DNA from: DAINPP01 sp963667315
GTDB taxonomy: Bacteria; Thermotogota; Thermotogae; MWEM01
DNA length: 64,000 nt
Direction: 5' to 3'
Assembly (NCBI GenBank): GCA_963667315.1
Contig: OY763325.1
Location: 3,162,001 to 3,226,000 of the forward strand
Position 1 is the first letter of the stretch. Each line of letters starts with the position of its first letter. The notes under the pieces were generated by a model that was not told where the DNA came from, made no database searches, and worked only from the letters and a program-made list of their open reading frames with translations. Positions 34,677 to 43,421 of this stretch are shown here, piece by piece. The position numbers were made by a program, and so were the translations under genes.

Positions 34677-35768
34677 CTATCTATAAGCCCCAACAAATGA
34701 GATTTTCCAGAGTTGTGCATCATTGACAGGCATCTCCTGGGATTCCCATGTGAGCCCGCCGTTTTTGGTGTGTCTGATGATACCGGAAGGCATCGTTGCA
34801 GGTGCCGTGACGGATTTAAATCCGACAGCCCAGGCTTCCTGCTCTCCAAAACAGGTAATCCCTTCATACTGATAATACGGGTTGTGATCTGAATTCTCTC
34901 CGGTAAACGTTGTACCGTTGTTTGTCACTTTCAGGATGAGTCCGCCTGAAAACCCTCCTATATTCTGTACCGCCCATACAAAATCGGCATTTGGAGCACA
35001 GATATCATCCAGATCATTCTCACCGGAGATCTCCGATGCATCTTTATGCCAATTATCACCACCGTTTTGTGTTCTGTAAATATCCGCCATCGGTCTGACA
35101 GCAGCCCAGACAGTTACATCATCAACAATGCTGACAGCCATCGGACCAGCTCCCGGATCAGTTGAAAGATTCGGCAACTCTTCTTTCCGCCAGGTCTGTC
35201 CAAAATCTGAAGAATGAATCATGCCAAAATTTCCTGATCCGACATCGGCTATCCAGATATCACCGCCTTTGGCATCAATTCGGTTGACTTGAATGATATC
35301 AACATTCGGATGCGGGATAACAGCCCAGTCTTTTCCGCCGTTCATCGTTCTTAAAACAACGCCATGAAGAGTTACCGCCCAGACGATGTCTTTGTTCAAA
35401 GCTTTGACGCCTTTTACGGTTCCCGTTGCCTCAGCCGGAAGTGCCTGTAACTGCCACGTTTTTCCGCCATCAGTCGTATTGGCTATGCCGCCGTTTCCAC
35501 TGCCATTATCACCAAGTGCAGCCCATGCCGTGTTCTTATCAACTGCCGTAATATCGTTACCTGCCATCCCTGCCCACAGTGTCCGATCTCCCTGTTCGTT
35601 CCAGGTCTTTCCACCATCGGTTGTATGAAGAATTACAGCATTGTTGTCATCGTCCCATCCGATCGCCCATCCGGTTTTAGTATTCGTGAATCCCATAACG
35701 AAGATGCAACTGCTTAGACTTAAAATGATACCGATGATTATCATCAGGATTAAAAAACGTTTGAACAT
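34677..35768 (-). CDS. Ycf48-like/BNR-repeat exported lipoprotein
   Basis: 363 residues. The lipoprotein signal (FKRFLILMIIIGIILSLSSC) carries a lipobox-like LSSC. The mature part is a run of about seven beta-propeller blades with the repeated ends TTDGGKTW, MNGGKDW, SSDFGQTW, TQNGGDNW, TNNGTTF and TKNGGLTW, each introduced by an [A/V]WA strand. This is the Ycf48/HCF136-type propeller; in non-phototrophs the role is unknown, perhaps envelope protein assembly. GAGGTGGTG precedes ATG 35768. Confidence 0.85.
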   Translation of the reverse strand: MFKRFLILMIIIGIILSLSSCIFVMGFTNTKTGWAIGWDDDNNAVILHTTDGGKTWNEQGDRTLWAGMAGNDITAVDKNTAWAALGDNGSGNGGIANTTDGGKTWQLQALPAEATGTVKGVKALNKDIVWAVTLHGVVLRTMNGGKDWAVIPHPNVDIIQVNRIDAKGGDIWIADVGSGNFGMIHSSDFGQTWRKEELPNLSTDPGAGPMAVSIVDDVTVWAAVRPMADIYRTQNGGDNWHKDASEISGENDLDDICAPNADFVWAVQNIGGFSGGLILKVTNNGTTFTGENSDHNPYYQYEGITCFGEQEAWAVGFKSVTAPATMPSGIIRHTKNGGLTWESQEMPVNDAQLWKISFVGAYR

Positions 35769-35921
35769 CAAATCACCACCTCAGTTGAATTTTGTTTATT
35801 ATTTTCATGCTAAGTTTCGTCTTAATAATTATATCACTAAACAAATTTTATTGCTTATGCTGAAAATAAAGAGCATTCCATCATCTTGTTGTTGAACAGG
35901 AAAGACAAGGGAGGTTTTATT

Positions 35922-36887
35922 ATGAAGGCGATTGTACAGGAAGGATACGGTTCTTTTCATGTCTTAAAATTCAAGGATATTGAGAAACCTCGACCCAAAT
36001 TAGATGAAGTGTTGATCAGAAATATCGCATCATCAATAAACGGCGGCAATTTCCTGATTATGAAAGGGAAACCTTTTTTGCTACGTTTTTCAGTGGGAAT
36101 GCCAAAACCTAAATTCATAGCACCCGGGGGTGATGTGGCCGGTGTGGTAGAAACGGTAGGCCGGGATGTGAAACGATTTCAACCGGGCGATGAAGTGTTT
36201 GGTGATCTTTCCGATAACGGGTTCGGCGCATTTGCCGAATATGTGTGCGCTTCGGAAAACTGTATAGAAAAAAAGGCGGCAAATACGCCATTTGAAGAAG
36301 CGGCAGGTTCAGCACAGGCGGCAGCTGTGGCTTATCAGGGGTTAATGAAAGGGAATATAAAAAGTGGTATGAATGTGTTGATCTACGGTGCTTCCGGCGG
36401 TATCGGGACATTTGCCGTTCAAATCGCAAAAAGTTTTGATACGGAAGTCACCGCTGTCAGCAGCGGGAAAAATCACCCTCTCCTGTATGCTCTCGGGGCA
36501 GATCATTGTATCGATTATAAGAAAGAGGACTTTACCAGACACAATAAAAAATATGATCTGATTCTTGCGACGGTCGGTTACCGTTCAATTTTTGACTATA
36601 AAAACGCTCTCAGTTCAACCGGTGTGCACGTTGCAACGGGAGGTGATATGCGGCAGATCATGCAACCGATCTTCCTCGGGGCAATGATGTCCAGAAATGG
36701 CGGGAAGACTTTTAAAAGTCTTTCACATAGACAGAGTCAAGCGGATTTGAACACCATCAGGGACTTGTTTGAACAGAAAAAAATAAAGACAGTCATTGAT
36801 AAGACCTTTGATTTGAAGCATACGGTTGAGGCGATGAAGTATTATGCCAAGGGGCGTACCGTTGGGAAAATTATCATAAAAATATAA
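35922..36887 (+). CDS. Zinc-independent MDR/quinone-type oxidoreductase
   Basis: 321 residues. The GroES-like domain is followed by a Rossmann domain with the NAD(P) motif YGASGGIGTFAVQIAK; APGGDVAGVVETVGRDVKRFQPGDEVFGD and a DHCIDYKKEDF block are typical of NADPH:quinone reductase-like MDR proteins. The catalytic zinc ligands of alcohol dehydrogenases are absent. ATG 35922 has GGGAGG at a good distance. Substrate unknown. A terminator follows. Confidence 0.88.
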   Translation: MKAIVQEGYGSFHVLKFKDIEKPRPKLDEVLIRNIASSINGGNFLIMKGKPFLLRFSVGMPKPKFIAPGGDVAGVVETVGRDVKRFQPGDEVFGDLSDNGFGAFAEYVCASENCIEKKAANTPFEEAAGSAQAAAVAYQGLMKGNIKSGMNVLIYGASGGIGTFAVQIAKSFDTEVTAVSSGKNHPLLYALGADHCIDYKKEDFTRHNKKYDLILATVGYRSIFDYKNALSSTGVHVATGGDMRQIMQPIFLGAMMSRNGGKTFKSLSHRQSQADLNTIRDLFEQKKIKTVIDKTFDLKHTVEAMKYYAKGRTVGKIIIKI

Positions 36888-36920
36888 AAGGCGGTCTTTG
36901 AAAACCGCCTTTATTTATTG
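36887..36920. terminator. Terminator between MDR and cyclase genes
   Basis: AAAGGCGGT (36887-36895) pairs with ACCGCCTTT (36904-36912), then ATTTATT; A-rich on the other side, so it probably also ends the minus-strand opp operon. Confidence 0.85.
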
Positions 36921-36927
36921 TTTCTGT

Positions 36928-37563
36928 TTATAAAATAATCCCCACAGCCCGCACGGGAGAACCATCCCCTTCAAATATCTTCAACGGAAAACAGGCGAAA
37001 TAAAAACCGGTTTCCGGAAGCTGTTTCAAATTAGTAAGGTTTTCCACGATTAAACAATTATTCGGCAATAACTTTCTGTGATTTTCAAAGGCCGTTGATT
37101 TAGCTCTGTCTGCGGAGATGAAATCCAATCCCACAGCTTTAATCCTGTGTTTGATTAGAAGATCAATTGTCTCATCCGCGAAGGTCGGATAACCTGAGAA
37201 ATAAGTGTCTTTTCCCCAATATGTATCCCATCCCGTATAAAAAAGGGCGAAATCGACTTCTTTCAGTTTTTCTTCATCAAGTTGTTCGGGTGTGATAAGA
37301 CCCGTATCGATGCTGTTTCTGCAATCGAATCTGACACCTTTGCCGAAAAACTGTTCTAAAGGTACTGTGTCTGTTGTCTGATCTGAATGGATCATATGTT
37401 TCGGGCAATCCAAATGAGTTCCCGTATGTGTCAGGATCGTCATGAGTTTTTCCGAAAAACCATCTTTTTCGATGGTGAATGAATCCTCAATAGAAGCATC
37501 CGTCGTTCCGGGGAAAACAGGCATACCCGTTTTCATAACATGTGTCAGATCAATTATTTTCAC
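36928..37563 (-). CDS. Cyclase-family metal-dependent hydrolase (kynurenine-formamidase-like)
   Basis: 211 residues from GTG 37563. The metal-binding motif HTGTHLDCPKH (HxGTHxDxPxH) and the opening IDLTHVMKTGMPVFPG define the PF04199 cyclase family of Zn/Mn hydrolases acting on amide or lactone bonds. Its GTGA overlaps the stop of the preceding ATPase gene, so it is the last gene of the second opp operon. Hydrolysis of the imported substrate is inferred from position. Confidence 0.88.
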   Translation of the reverse strand: MKIIDLTHVMKTGMPVFPGTTDASIEDSFTIEKDGFSEKLMTILTHTGTHLDCPKHMIHSDQTTDTVPLEQFFGKGVRFDCRNSIDTGLITPEQLDEEKLKEVDFALFYTGWDTYWGKDTYFSGYPTFADETIDLLIKHRIKAVGLDFISADRAKSTAFENHRKLLPNNCLIVENLTNLKQLPETGFYFACFPLKIFEGDGSPVRAVGIIL

Positions 37564-38540
37564 AATACGCACCTCGCATAATGTCCCTCGTCCACTTTCT
37601 TGAACGGCGGGAGTTCTTTTGAGCAGATATCGGTTGCGTATGGACATCTCGGATGGAACCGGCAGCCGCTTGGTGGGTTGACAAGTGATGGGATATCTCC
37701 TTTTGTCACGAGTTTTGCACGCTTTAAACCCGCTTCAGGTGATGGTGCTGCAGATTTCAACAGTTTTGTGTACGGGTGGAAGGTTTCATTGATGACCTGT
37801 TGAGCACTTCCCAGTTCCATCAGCATCCCGGCGTACATAACGGCTATTTTTTGAGACATGTATCTGGCACCCGCAAGATCATGTGTGATGTAAACGTATG
37901 TCAGATCCTTCTGTTCCTTGAGATCCAGCATCATATTCATGACACTCATTCTGATCGACACGTCAAGCATTGATGTGGGTTCGTCCGCCAGTATCAGTTC
38001 GGGATTGACGGCAAATGTTCTGGCAATATTGACCCTTTGCCGCTGTCCACCGCTTAGCTCATGGGGGAATTTGTCGATATACTGTTCTGCGGGTTCAAGT
38101 CCAACCTGAACGAGTAGTTCTTTGACCAGTTCTCTGATCTCTTTTTTCTTTTTGGCAATCCCGTGTATTTTATAAGGTCTTGAGAGAATGTTGACGATGG
38201 TATGCGTCGGATTTAATGAGCTGAACGGATCCTGAAAGATCATCTGAACCTTTTTTCTGTACGCCATTTCCTGTGCTTTGTGCATTTTCAGTGGAAGCTT
38301 CTGACCCTCGAAAAGAACATCTCCGGCAGTTTCCGTGTATAGTCTTGAGATGACATTAGCCGTTGTTGTCTTTCCGCTTCCGGATTCTCCAACGAGTGAA
38401 AGAATTTCCCCTCGCTTGATGGTGAAGGAAATGTCATCCATCGCATGAACGACTTCCCCATACCCTTTAAAAGAGTTGATCGGGAAATGTTTGTTGACAT
38501 TTTTTAACTCCACGACTGTTTCTTTGACTGAATTATTCAT
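37560..38540 (-). CDS. Oligopeptide-type ABC transporter ATP-binding protein, OppF/DppF family (second operon)
   Basis: 326 residues. Walker A GESGSGKTTT, signature LSGGQRQR, Walker B LILADEPTSMLDVS, YITHD and the oligo_HPY Cys region GCRFHPRCPYATDIC are intact. ATG 38540 is chosen over an earlier in-frame ATG (38657) because GGTGAGG is close upstream and the extra 39 residues are not conserved; it overlaps the OppD stop by 8 nt. Confidence 0.9.
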   Translation of the reverse strand: MNNSVKETVVELKNVNKHFPINSFKGYGEVVHAMDDISFTIKRGEILSLVGESGSGKTTTANVISRLYTETAGDVLFEGQKLPLKMHKAQEMAYRKKVQMIFQDPFSSLNPTHTIVNILSRPYKIHGIAKKKKEIRELVKELLVQVGLEPAEQYIDKFPHELSGGQRQRVNIARTFAVNPELILADEPTSMLDVSIRMSVMNMMLDLKEQKDLTYVYITHDLAGARYMSQKIAVMYAGMLMELGSAQQVINETFHPYTKLLKSAAPSPEAGLKRAKLVTKGDIPSLVNPPSGCRFHPRCPYATDICSKELPPFKKVDEGHYARCVL

Positions 38541-39528
38541 TGACCTCACCACCTTTTCCGTTGTACAGATGGCAGTGGACATAATGATGAGCTGTCTCAT
38601 ATTTTTCAGGATAATCCTTAAAACAGATATCCATCGCCTTTTGGCATCTTGATGCAAATCTGCATCCTTCCGGTGGATTAAGGAGGTCCGGTGGTTTTCC
38701 GTCGATCCCGCCCATTCTTACAATCGGTCCGGTGAGGGACGGGAAGGATGACATCAACCCTTCCGTGTATGGATGAAGGTGTTTTGTAAAGACTTGATCG
38801 GCATTTCCGAATTCTATGATCTTACCGGCATACATGATTGCCAGTTTATTACTGATTTCAACGAGTAATGACAAATCATGCGTGATGAAAATAACGGAAA
38901 AATCAAATTTTTTCTGCAATTCCTGTATCTTTTCGATAATCGTTCTCTGTACAACAACATCAAGGGCCGTTGTCGGTTCATCCATGATGATGAGATCGGG
39001 TTGGAGAATGAGTGCCATGGCAATCATGACTCTCTGTTTCATTCCTCCGGAGAGCTGATGGGGGTAGGAATTAAATCTGTCAGGTGAAATATCCACAAGT
39101 TTGAGGACTTCCTTTGCTCTCTTTTCAGCGTCTTCCTTTGACGTTTCGGGATTATGAGCAAAGATGGCATCTGTCAGCTGTTCGCCGATTTTGAGAACGG
39201 GGTTGAGCGCGTTCATTGCCGATTGGAAGACCATTGACAGATCAACCCATCTGATCTTCTTCATCGCTTCTTCATCTTTTTTGGCAATATCCACACCGTT
39301 GAGCATGACCGTTCCACTTTTGATGCCGGCGTTATCTCTCATGAGATTCATGATGGCATAGGCGAGTGTTGATTTCCCGCAACCTGATTCTCCGGCTATA
39401 CCCAGGAATTCGCCTTTTTTCAGATCAAAGGAGACGCCATCGACCGCCTTTACAAATCCTTTCTTTATCTGATAACCTGCTCTGAGGTTTTCAAGTTTTA
39501 GTACCGTTGTTTTTTCCATAACAATCAT
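38533..39528 (-). CDS. Oligopeptide-type ABC transporter ATP-binding protein, OppD/DppD family (second operon)
   Basis: 331 residues with Walker A GESGCGKSTL, signature LSGGMKQR, Walker B LIIMDEPTTALDVV and FITHD; oligo_HPY region GCRFASRCQKAMDIC. ATGA overlaps the OppC stop (39525-39528). A second ATG at 39519 is possible with AGGAAGAG 12 nt away. Confidence 0.9.
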   Translation of the reverse strand: MIVMEKTTVLKLENLRAGYQIKKGFVKAVDGVSFDLKKGEFLGIAGESGCGKSTLAYAIMNLMRDNAGIKSGTVMLNGVDIAKKDEEAMKKIRWVDLSMVFQSAMNALNPVLKIGEQLTDAIFAHNPETSKEDAEKRAKEVLKLVDISPDRFNSYPHQLSGGMKQRVMIAMALILQPDLIIMDEPTTALDVVVQRTIIEKIQELQKKFDFSVIFITHDLSLLVEISNKLAIMYAGKIIEFGNADQVFTKHLHPYTEGLMSSFPSLTGPIVRMGGIDGKPPDLLNPPEGCRFASRCQKAMDICFKDYPEKYETAHHYVHCHLYNGKGGEVNE

Positions 39529-40502
39529 CTCTTCCTTAATTTCGGATTTGAAATTTCATCAACTGCGAAATTCATCATGGCAAACGATGTTCCGATCAAT
39601 GCGATACAGACACCAGGCGGCAAGAACCACCACCAGTAACCTGCAAGCAGGGCACCGTTGTTCTGAGCCCAGTAGAGGATGGTTCCCCAACTGACGATTG
39701 AAACATTTCCAAGCCCGAGAAATTCAAGTGTGGCTTCTCCCATGATAGCCCCCATCGTTGAGGTGAAGAACGAAGCCATAACGAGTGAGATCATGTTGGG
39801 AAGCATTTCGTTGAATATGATATAGAGGGGCTTTTCTCCCAGTGAACGGGATACTTTGACAAAGTCCCTGTTCTTAAGACTGACGACCTGAGAACGTAAT
39901 AGCCTTGTCGGCCATGGCCAGCTGGTTAGTGCCAGAATCATGACGATCGGGAATACCCCTTTAACGGTGATATAAGCCGCAATGACAATCATCAATGGCA
40001 GACTTGGGATAACGAGGAATACATTGGTGAACAGTGAGATGATATCATCTACAATCCCGCCAAAGAAGCCTGCGACAAGCGCCAGTGTCAATGCGATAAA
40101 GGTCGTGAAAAGCCCCGTTCCGATACCGACGGATAAGGTGATTCTCGTTCCCCAGATCAACTGTGACAGAATATCCTGACCAGAGTGTGTTGTTCCGAGT
40201 GGATGTTCCGCAGATGGCTTGCCGTTCAATGGGAATTTCTTAGTATATTTTTTATAGGTCGTTTCGACTTCTTGTGTATAAACTCTGTTTTCTTCAAAAT
40301 CGTTCAATTTTTCTCTTTCTACCGTTTTGTTTCTTCCCCGGTCGACATCGAGGACTTCCAACACTTCTATCCGGTTAGCCTTTGGATCATAAGGTGCCAA
40401 TACCGGTGCCATAATGGCGATACCGATGAAGAAAACCAGAATGAAGAAACCGATGGCAGCTTTTTTATTTTCAAAAAATAATTTAAAGATATCTCCCAGC
40501 AT
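39525..40502 (-). CDS. ABC transporter permease, OppC/DppC family (second operon)
   Basis: 325 residues, a normal-length OppC. TM1 is at about 16-36; the conserved HPLGTTHSGQDILSQLIWGTRITLSVGIGTG starts near residue 100, preceded by a short extracytoplasmic loop of about 60 residues; the EAA loop reads VKVSRSLGEKPLYIIFNEMLPN. Contrast with the OppC at 1148-2554, which carries ~190 extra residues here. Start overlaps the OppB stop in TAATG. Confidence 0.9.
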   Translation of the reverse strand: MLGDIFKLFFENKKAAIGFFILVFFIGIAIMAPVLAPYDPKANRIEVLEVLDVDRGRNKTVEREKLNDFEENRVYTQEVETTYKKYTKKFPLNGKPSAEHPLGTTHSGQDILSQLIWGTRITLSVGIGTGLFTTFIALTLALVAGFFGGIVDDIISLFTNVFLVIPSLPLMIVIAAYITVKGVFPIVMILALTSWPWPTRLLRSQVVSLKNRDFVKVSRSLGEKPLYIIFNEMLPNMISLVMASFFTSTMGAIMGEATLEFLGLGNVSIVSWGTILYWAQNNGALLAGYWWWFLPPGVCIALIGTSFAMMNFAVDEISNPKLRKR

Positions 40503-41482
40503 TATTTACCACCATCCCTTACTCTTGGATCAAGTATCAGTATTGCAACATCTGCACAGAAATTCGCGATCAGAACAGCAGCAGATATGAATAGGAATAT
40601 TGCCTGCATCAACGGGTAGTCTTTTGCCTGAACGGCCTGGAAGAGCATGAGTCCGACACCGGGATATCCGAAGACCATTTCCGTCAGCAGTCCGCCTCCG
40701 ACGACAAATCCCAGGGACATGGCAAATCCCGTGATGGATGGCAGCATGGCATTCTTTGCGGCATACAGTCCTTTGATTCTTCTCATGGGAAGTCCCTTTG
40801 CGAGGGCAACCGTTATGTAATCCTCAGCCAGTACATTGATCATGTTGTTTCTCATCGTTAGAATCCAGGCACCCATCGAACTGATAATCATCGTAGCTGC
40901 CGGAAGAATAGCGTGTTTTAGGACTGAAAGAAAAAATCCCCAGCCTTCTCGTTCAATGAAAGGCGAATAAGAACCACCGATTGGGAATATTGGCATTTGG
41001 AACGCAAACAGATATATGAATAACAAACCCAACCAGAAATAAGGGAAGGAACGGATGAAGATAAAAAATCCAACCGTAAAAGTTGCGGCTTTTTTACTTC
41101 TGTTCCACGCACAAGCGATTCCAACGATGGTACCGATGGTAAAACTTATGATTGTTGCGATACCCATAAGCCCAATACTCCATGGGATTGCTACTTTGAG
41201 CACATCTGAAACCGGTGTAGGGAATCGGGAAATGGAAATTCCAAAATCTCCTTTCAACAGATTGAGTAGATAATTCCCATACTGTGAGATTAACGGTTCA
41301 GTTGTGTCAACTCCGAAAGCGGCCTTTATTGATTCAAGTGCTTCTGGAGGTATTCCTTCCATTTTGTCGATGAGGTCCGAAGCGGGGTCTCCGGGCATCA
41401 TTCGAGGCAGGAAAAAGTTTATGGTTACCGCAACGAAAAGTGCGAATAGGAGTAATCCTATTTTTCTTAAAAAATATTTCAT
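40502..41482 (-). CDS. ABC transporter permease, OppB/DppB family (second operon)
   Basis: 326 residues. N-terminal FLPRMMPGDPASDLIDKM is the classic OppB extracytoplasmic segment; the EAA loop reads VALAKGLPMRRIKGLYAAKNAMLPSI. Six membrane segments. GAGGTG precedes the ATG. It lies behind a hairpin attenuator that follows the binding-protein gene. Confidence 0.9.
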   Translation of the reverse strand: MKYFLRKIGLLLFALFVAVTINFFLPRMMPGDPASDLIDKMEGIPPEALESIKAAFGVDTTEPLISQYGNYLLNLLKGDFGISISRFPTPVSDVLKVAIPWSIGLMGIATIISFTIGTIVGIACAWNRSKKAATFTVGFFIFIRSFPYFWLGLLFIYLFAFQMPIFPIGGSYSPFIEREGWGFFLSVLKHAILPAATMIISSMGAWILTMRNNMINVLAEDYITVALAKGLPMRRIKGLYAAKNAMLPSITGFAMSLGFVVGGGLLTEMVFGYPGVGLMLFQAVQAKDYPLMQAIFLFISAAVLIANFCADVAILILDPRVRDGGK

Positions 41483-41518
41483 CTTTCACCTCAAGGTTTC
41501 ATCGATTTCGGGATATTT

Positions 41519-41555
41519 TAAAAATGTAAGCGGCTCATAATAGAGCCACTTACAT
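41519..41555 (-). terminator. Attenuator hairpin between binding-protein and oppB genes (second opp operon)
   Basis: On the minus strand ATGTAAGTGGCTC (41543-41555) pairs with GAGCCGCTTACAT (41524-41536), 13 bp with one G-U pair and a 6-nt loop, 14 nt after the stop, followed by T5 (41520-41524). It looks like an intrinsic terminator that must be partly read through, since the permease genes have no other evident promoter. Confidence 0.82.
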
Positions 41556-41568
41556 GAATAAAACTGAA

Positions 41569-43221
41569 TTATTTCAGATGGATGTTAAGTAATACAGGCA
41601 TCTTATGCATTAAATCAAATCTTGGAAGTGCATATGCGTTGTCTGCATTTGGCCATCCGACAAATCTCAATGTGTTGTATTCGAACCATACAGGGTTGAA
41701 GAAAAGTGGTACAGAAGGAAGATCTTTCATGAACTGACCGACAGCTGTCTGCATCAATTCTGTCTGTACGTCGTACTCTGTTTCTCTCTTGTACTGTTCG
41801 AGAACTTCATCGATCTTTGAATTCTTGTATCTCATTCCGTAATAATTTGCAGTATCTTCACCAAGTGGTGCCCAGTTGTCTGAGTGCATCCATCTTGTGT
41901 ACTGATAATGTGGGGATGAACCTGTTACGGAGATACCCATACACATTTCGTAATTTCCGTTGTAAAGGTTATCTTTGTATGGTGTTGGCCATGCAGCCTG
42001 TGTGAGGATAGCTTCAATTCCTACTTCTTTAAGCTGTGCTGAGATAACTTCGCAACCTGTTACCCAGTCAGTCCATCCTGTAGGTGTGTAAAGTTTTACG
42101 GAAAGTGGTTTACCGTCTTTTTCATAGATACCGTTTCCGTTGAGTTCCCATCCCGCATCTTCAAGGATTTCCCTTGCGTAATCAGGATCGTATTCTACAC
42201 CGTAATCGCTTTCGAATGGTGCAGCAAGTTTTTCGTACTGAGCCTGTACACCTGAAATATGTGCAGGGATAGCACCGCTTGCCATGATTCTTGTGATTTC
42301 TTCCTGATCCATAGCAAATGCAACTGCTCTTCTGACCTCAGGGTCGTCGAAAGGCCATCTCAGGTTGTTCAGATTGAGGAATACGAGGTTTCCAGCAGGA
42401 AGCCAGTATTTGTGATGTTCAGGATCTGCTTTTACGTATACTTCATCGATGTTTGAAACGAAGTATCCAGCCCAGTCGTATTCGTCATTTGCTAATTTGA
42501 ATCCAACCTGATCGTTTGTTGTGGCGATGTACTTGATTCCTGCGATATAAGGAAGTGGTTTGCCATCTTCTGCAATCTGCCAGTAATCAGGGTTTGCGTC
42601 AACTGTGTATGAAAGTTCCGTGAAAGAACCGTCTCTGTAAACAAAAGGTCCTGTTCCAACAGGGTTTGTATTGCCTGTCCATGTGAGTGGGTCATCAACT
42701 TCTCCCCAGATGTGTTCCGGGACGATGAAAATACTTGAGAAGTATTCAATGAGTGTTGTGTTGACGTCGTTAAAGTAGAAAGTGATCTTGTCAGCGTCAG
42801 TGATTGCAACTTTTTCAAGTCCCTGACCCCAAATTCCTGAACTGTCAAGTGCCTTGTTGTCTTTTGCAAGCATCATTGTAAAGTAAACATCTTTCACTGT
42901 GAAAGGTGTTCCGTCATTCCATTTTACATCGTCTCTGAGAACGAATGTAACGGAACGAAGATCGGATGCCCAATAGAATGATTTTGCAAGCCATGGCATA
43001 ACTTTTCCTGTCATTGGGTTGTAGTAAACCATTGTTTCATAGAATAAACCTTTTACGGACTGAAGTGCATTCGGTGAGAACGGGTTGAAGTTCTGTACGA
43101 GAACACCCTGTTTCATAGGTGTGAGCTGTGGGTACCCACCTCTTTTAACATCTGCAGCCATAACGGTGGAACTAAAAACAACACATAAAACGAGAACTGC
43201 GATTAATAAAAACTTTTTCAT
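41569..43221 (-). CDS. Extracellular solute-binding protein family 5 (oligopeptide/oligosaccharide binding)
   Basis: 550 residues from ATG 43221 (AAGGAGGG upstream). Sec signal peptide (MKKFLLIAVLVLCVVFSSTVMAAD) without lipobox cysteine. SBP_bac_5 blocks include YETMVYYNP...WLAKSFYWASDLRSVTFVLRDDVKWNDGTPFT and AVAFAMDQEEI. A binding protein of the second opp system. In Thermotogota such proteins are often recruited for beta-glucosides or xylo-oligomers; here the ligand is unknown. Confidence 0.92.
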   Translation of the reverse strand: MKKFLLIAVLVLCVVFSSTVMAADVKRGGYPQLTPMKQGVLVQNFNPFSPNALQSVKGLFYETMVYYNPMTGKVMPWLAKSFYWASDLRSVTFVLRDDVKWNDGTPFTVKDVYFTMMLAKDNKALDSSGIWGQGLEKVAITDADKITFYFNDVNTTLIEYFSSIFIVPEHIWGEVDDPLTWTGNTNPVGTGPFVYRDGSFTELSYTVDANPDYWQIAEDGKPLPYIAGIKYIATTNDQVGFKLANDEYDWAGYFVSNIDEVYVKADPEHHKYWLPAGNLVFLNLNNLRWPFDDPEVRRAVAFAMDQEEITRIMASGAIPAHISGVQAQYEKLAAPFESDYGVEYDPDYAREILEDAGWELNGNGIYEKDGKPLSVKLYTPTGWTDWVTGCEVISAQLKEVGIEAILTQAAWPTPYKDNLYNGNYEMCMGISVTGSSPHYQYTRWMHSDNWAPLGEDTANYYGMRYKNSKIDEVLEQYKRETEYDVQTELMQTAVGQFMKDLPSVPLFFNPVWFEYNTLRFVGWPNADNAYALPRFDLMHKMPVLLNIHLK

Positions 43222-43279
43222 CTTTACCCTCCTTAGATTTGAATAAAGGCGATGAAGCCTCTGCATTATTTGTCATTGC

Positions 43280-43398
43280 ATTATATCACAATTAGGTCAA
43301 ATGTTATTACATTATTCGGGAAATTCGATATTTTATTGTTCTTTTTTTCACTCTCTTCTATCATACCATGATTTTATTGCGGTCAATCATGATATAAT
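43280..43398. promoter_or_regulatory. Divergent extended -10 promoters
   Basis: Minus strand: TGATATAAT with TATAAT at 43280-43285, reading toward the binding-protein gene. Plus strand: the identical TGATATAAT with TATAAT at 43393-43398, reading toward 43422. Neither has a good -35 hexamer, as expected for extended -10 promoters. Confidence 0.7.
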
Positions 43399-43421
43399 TT
43401 TGTAAGTGTGGAGGTATTTTT

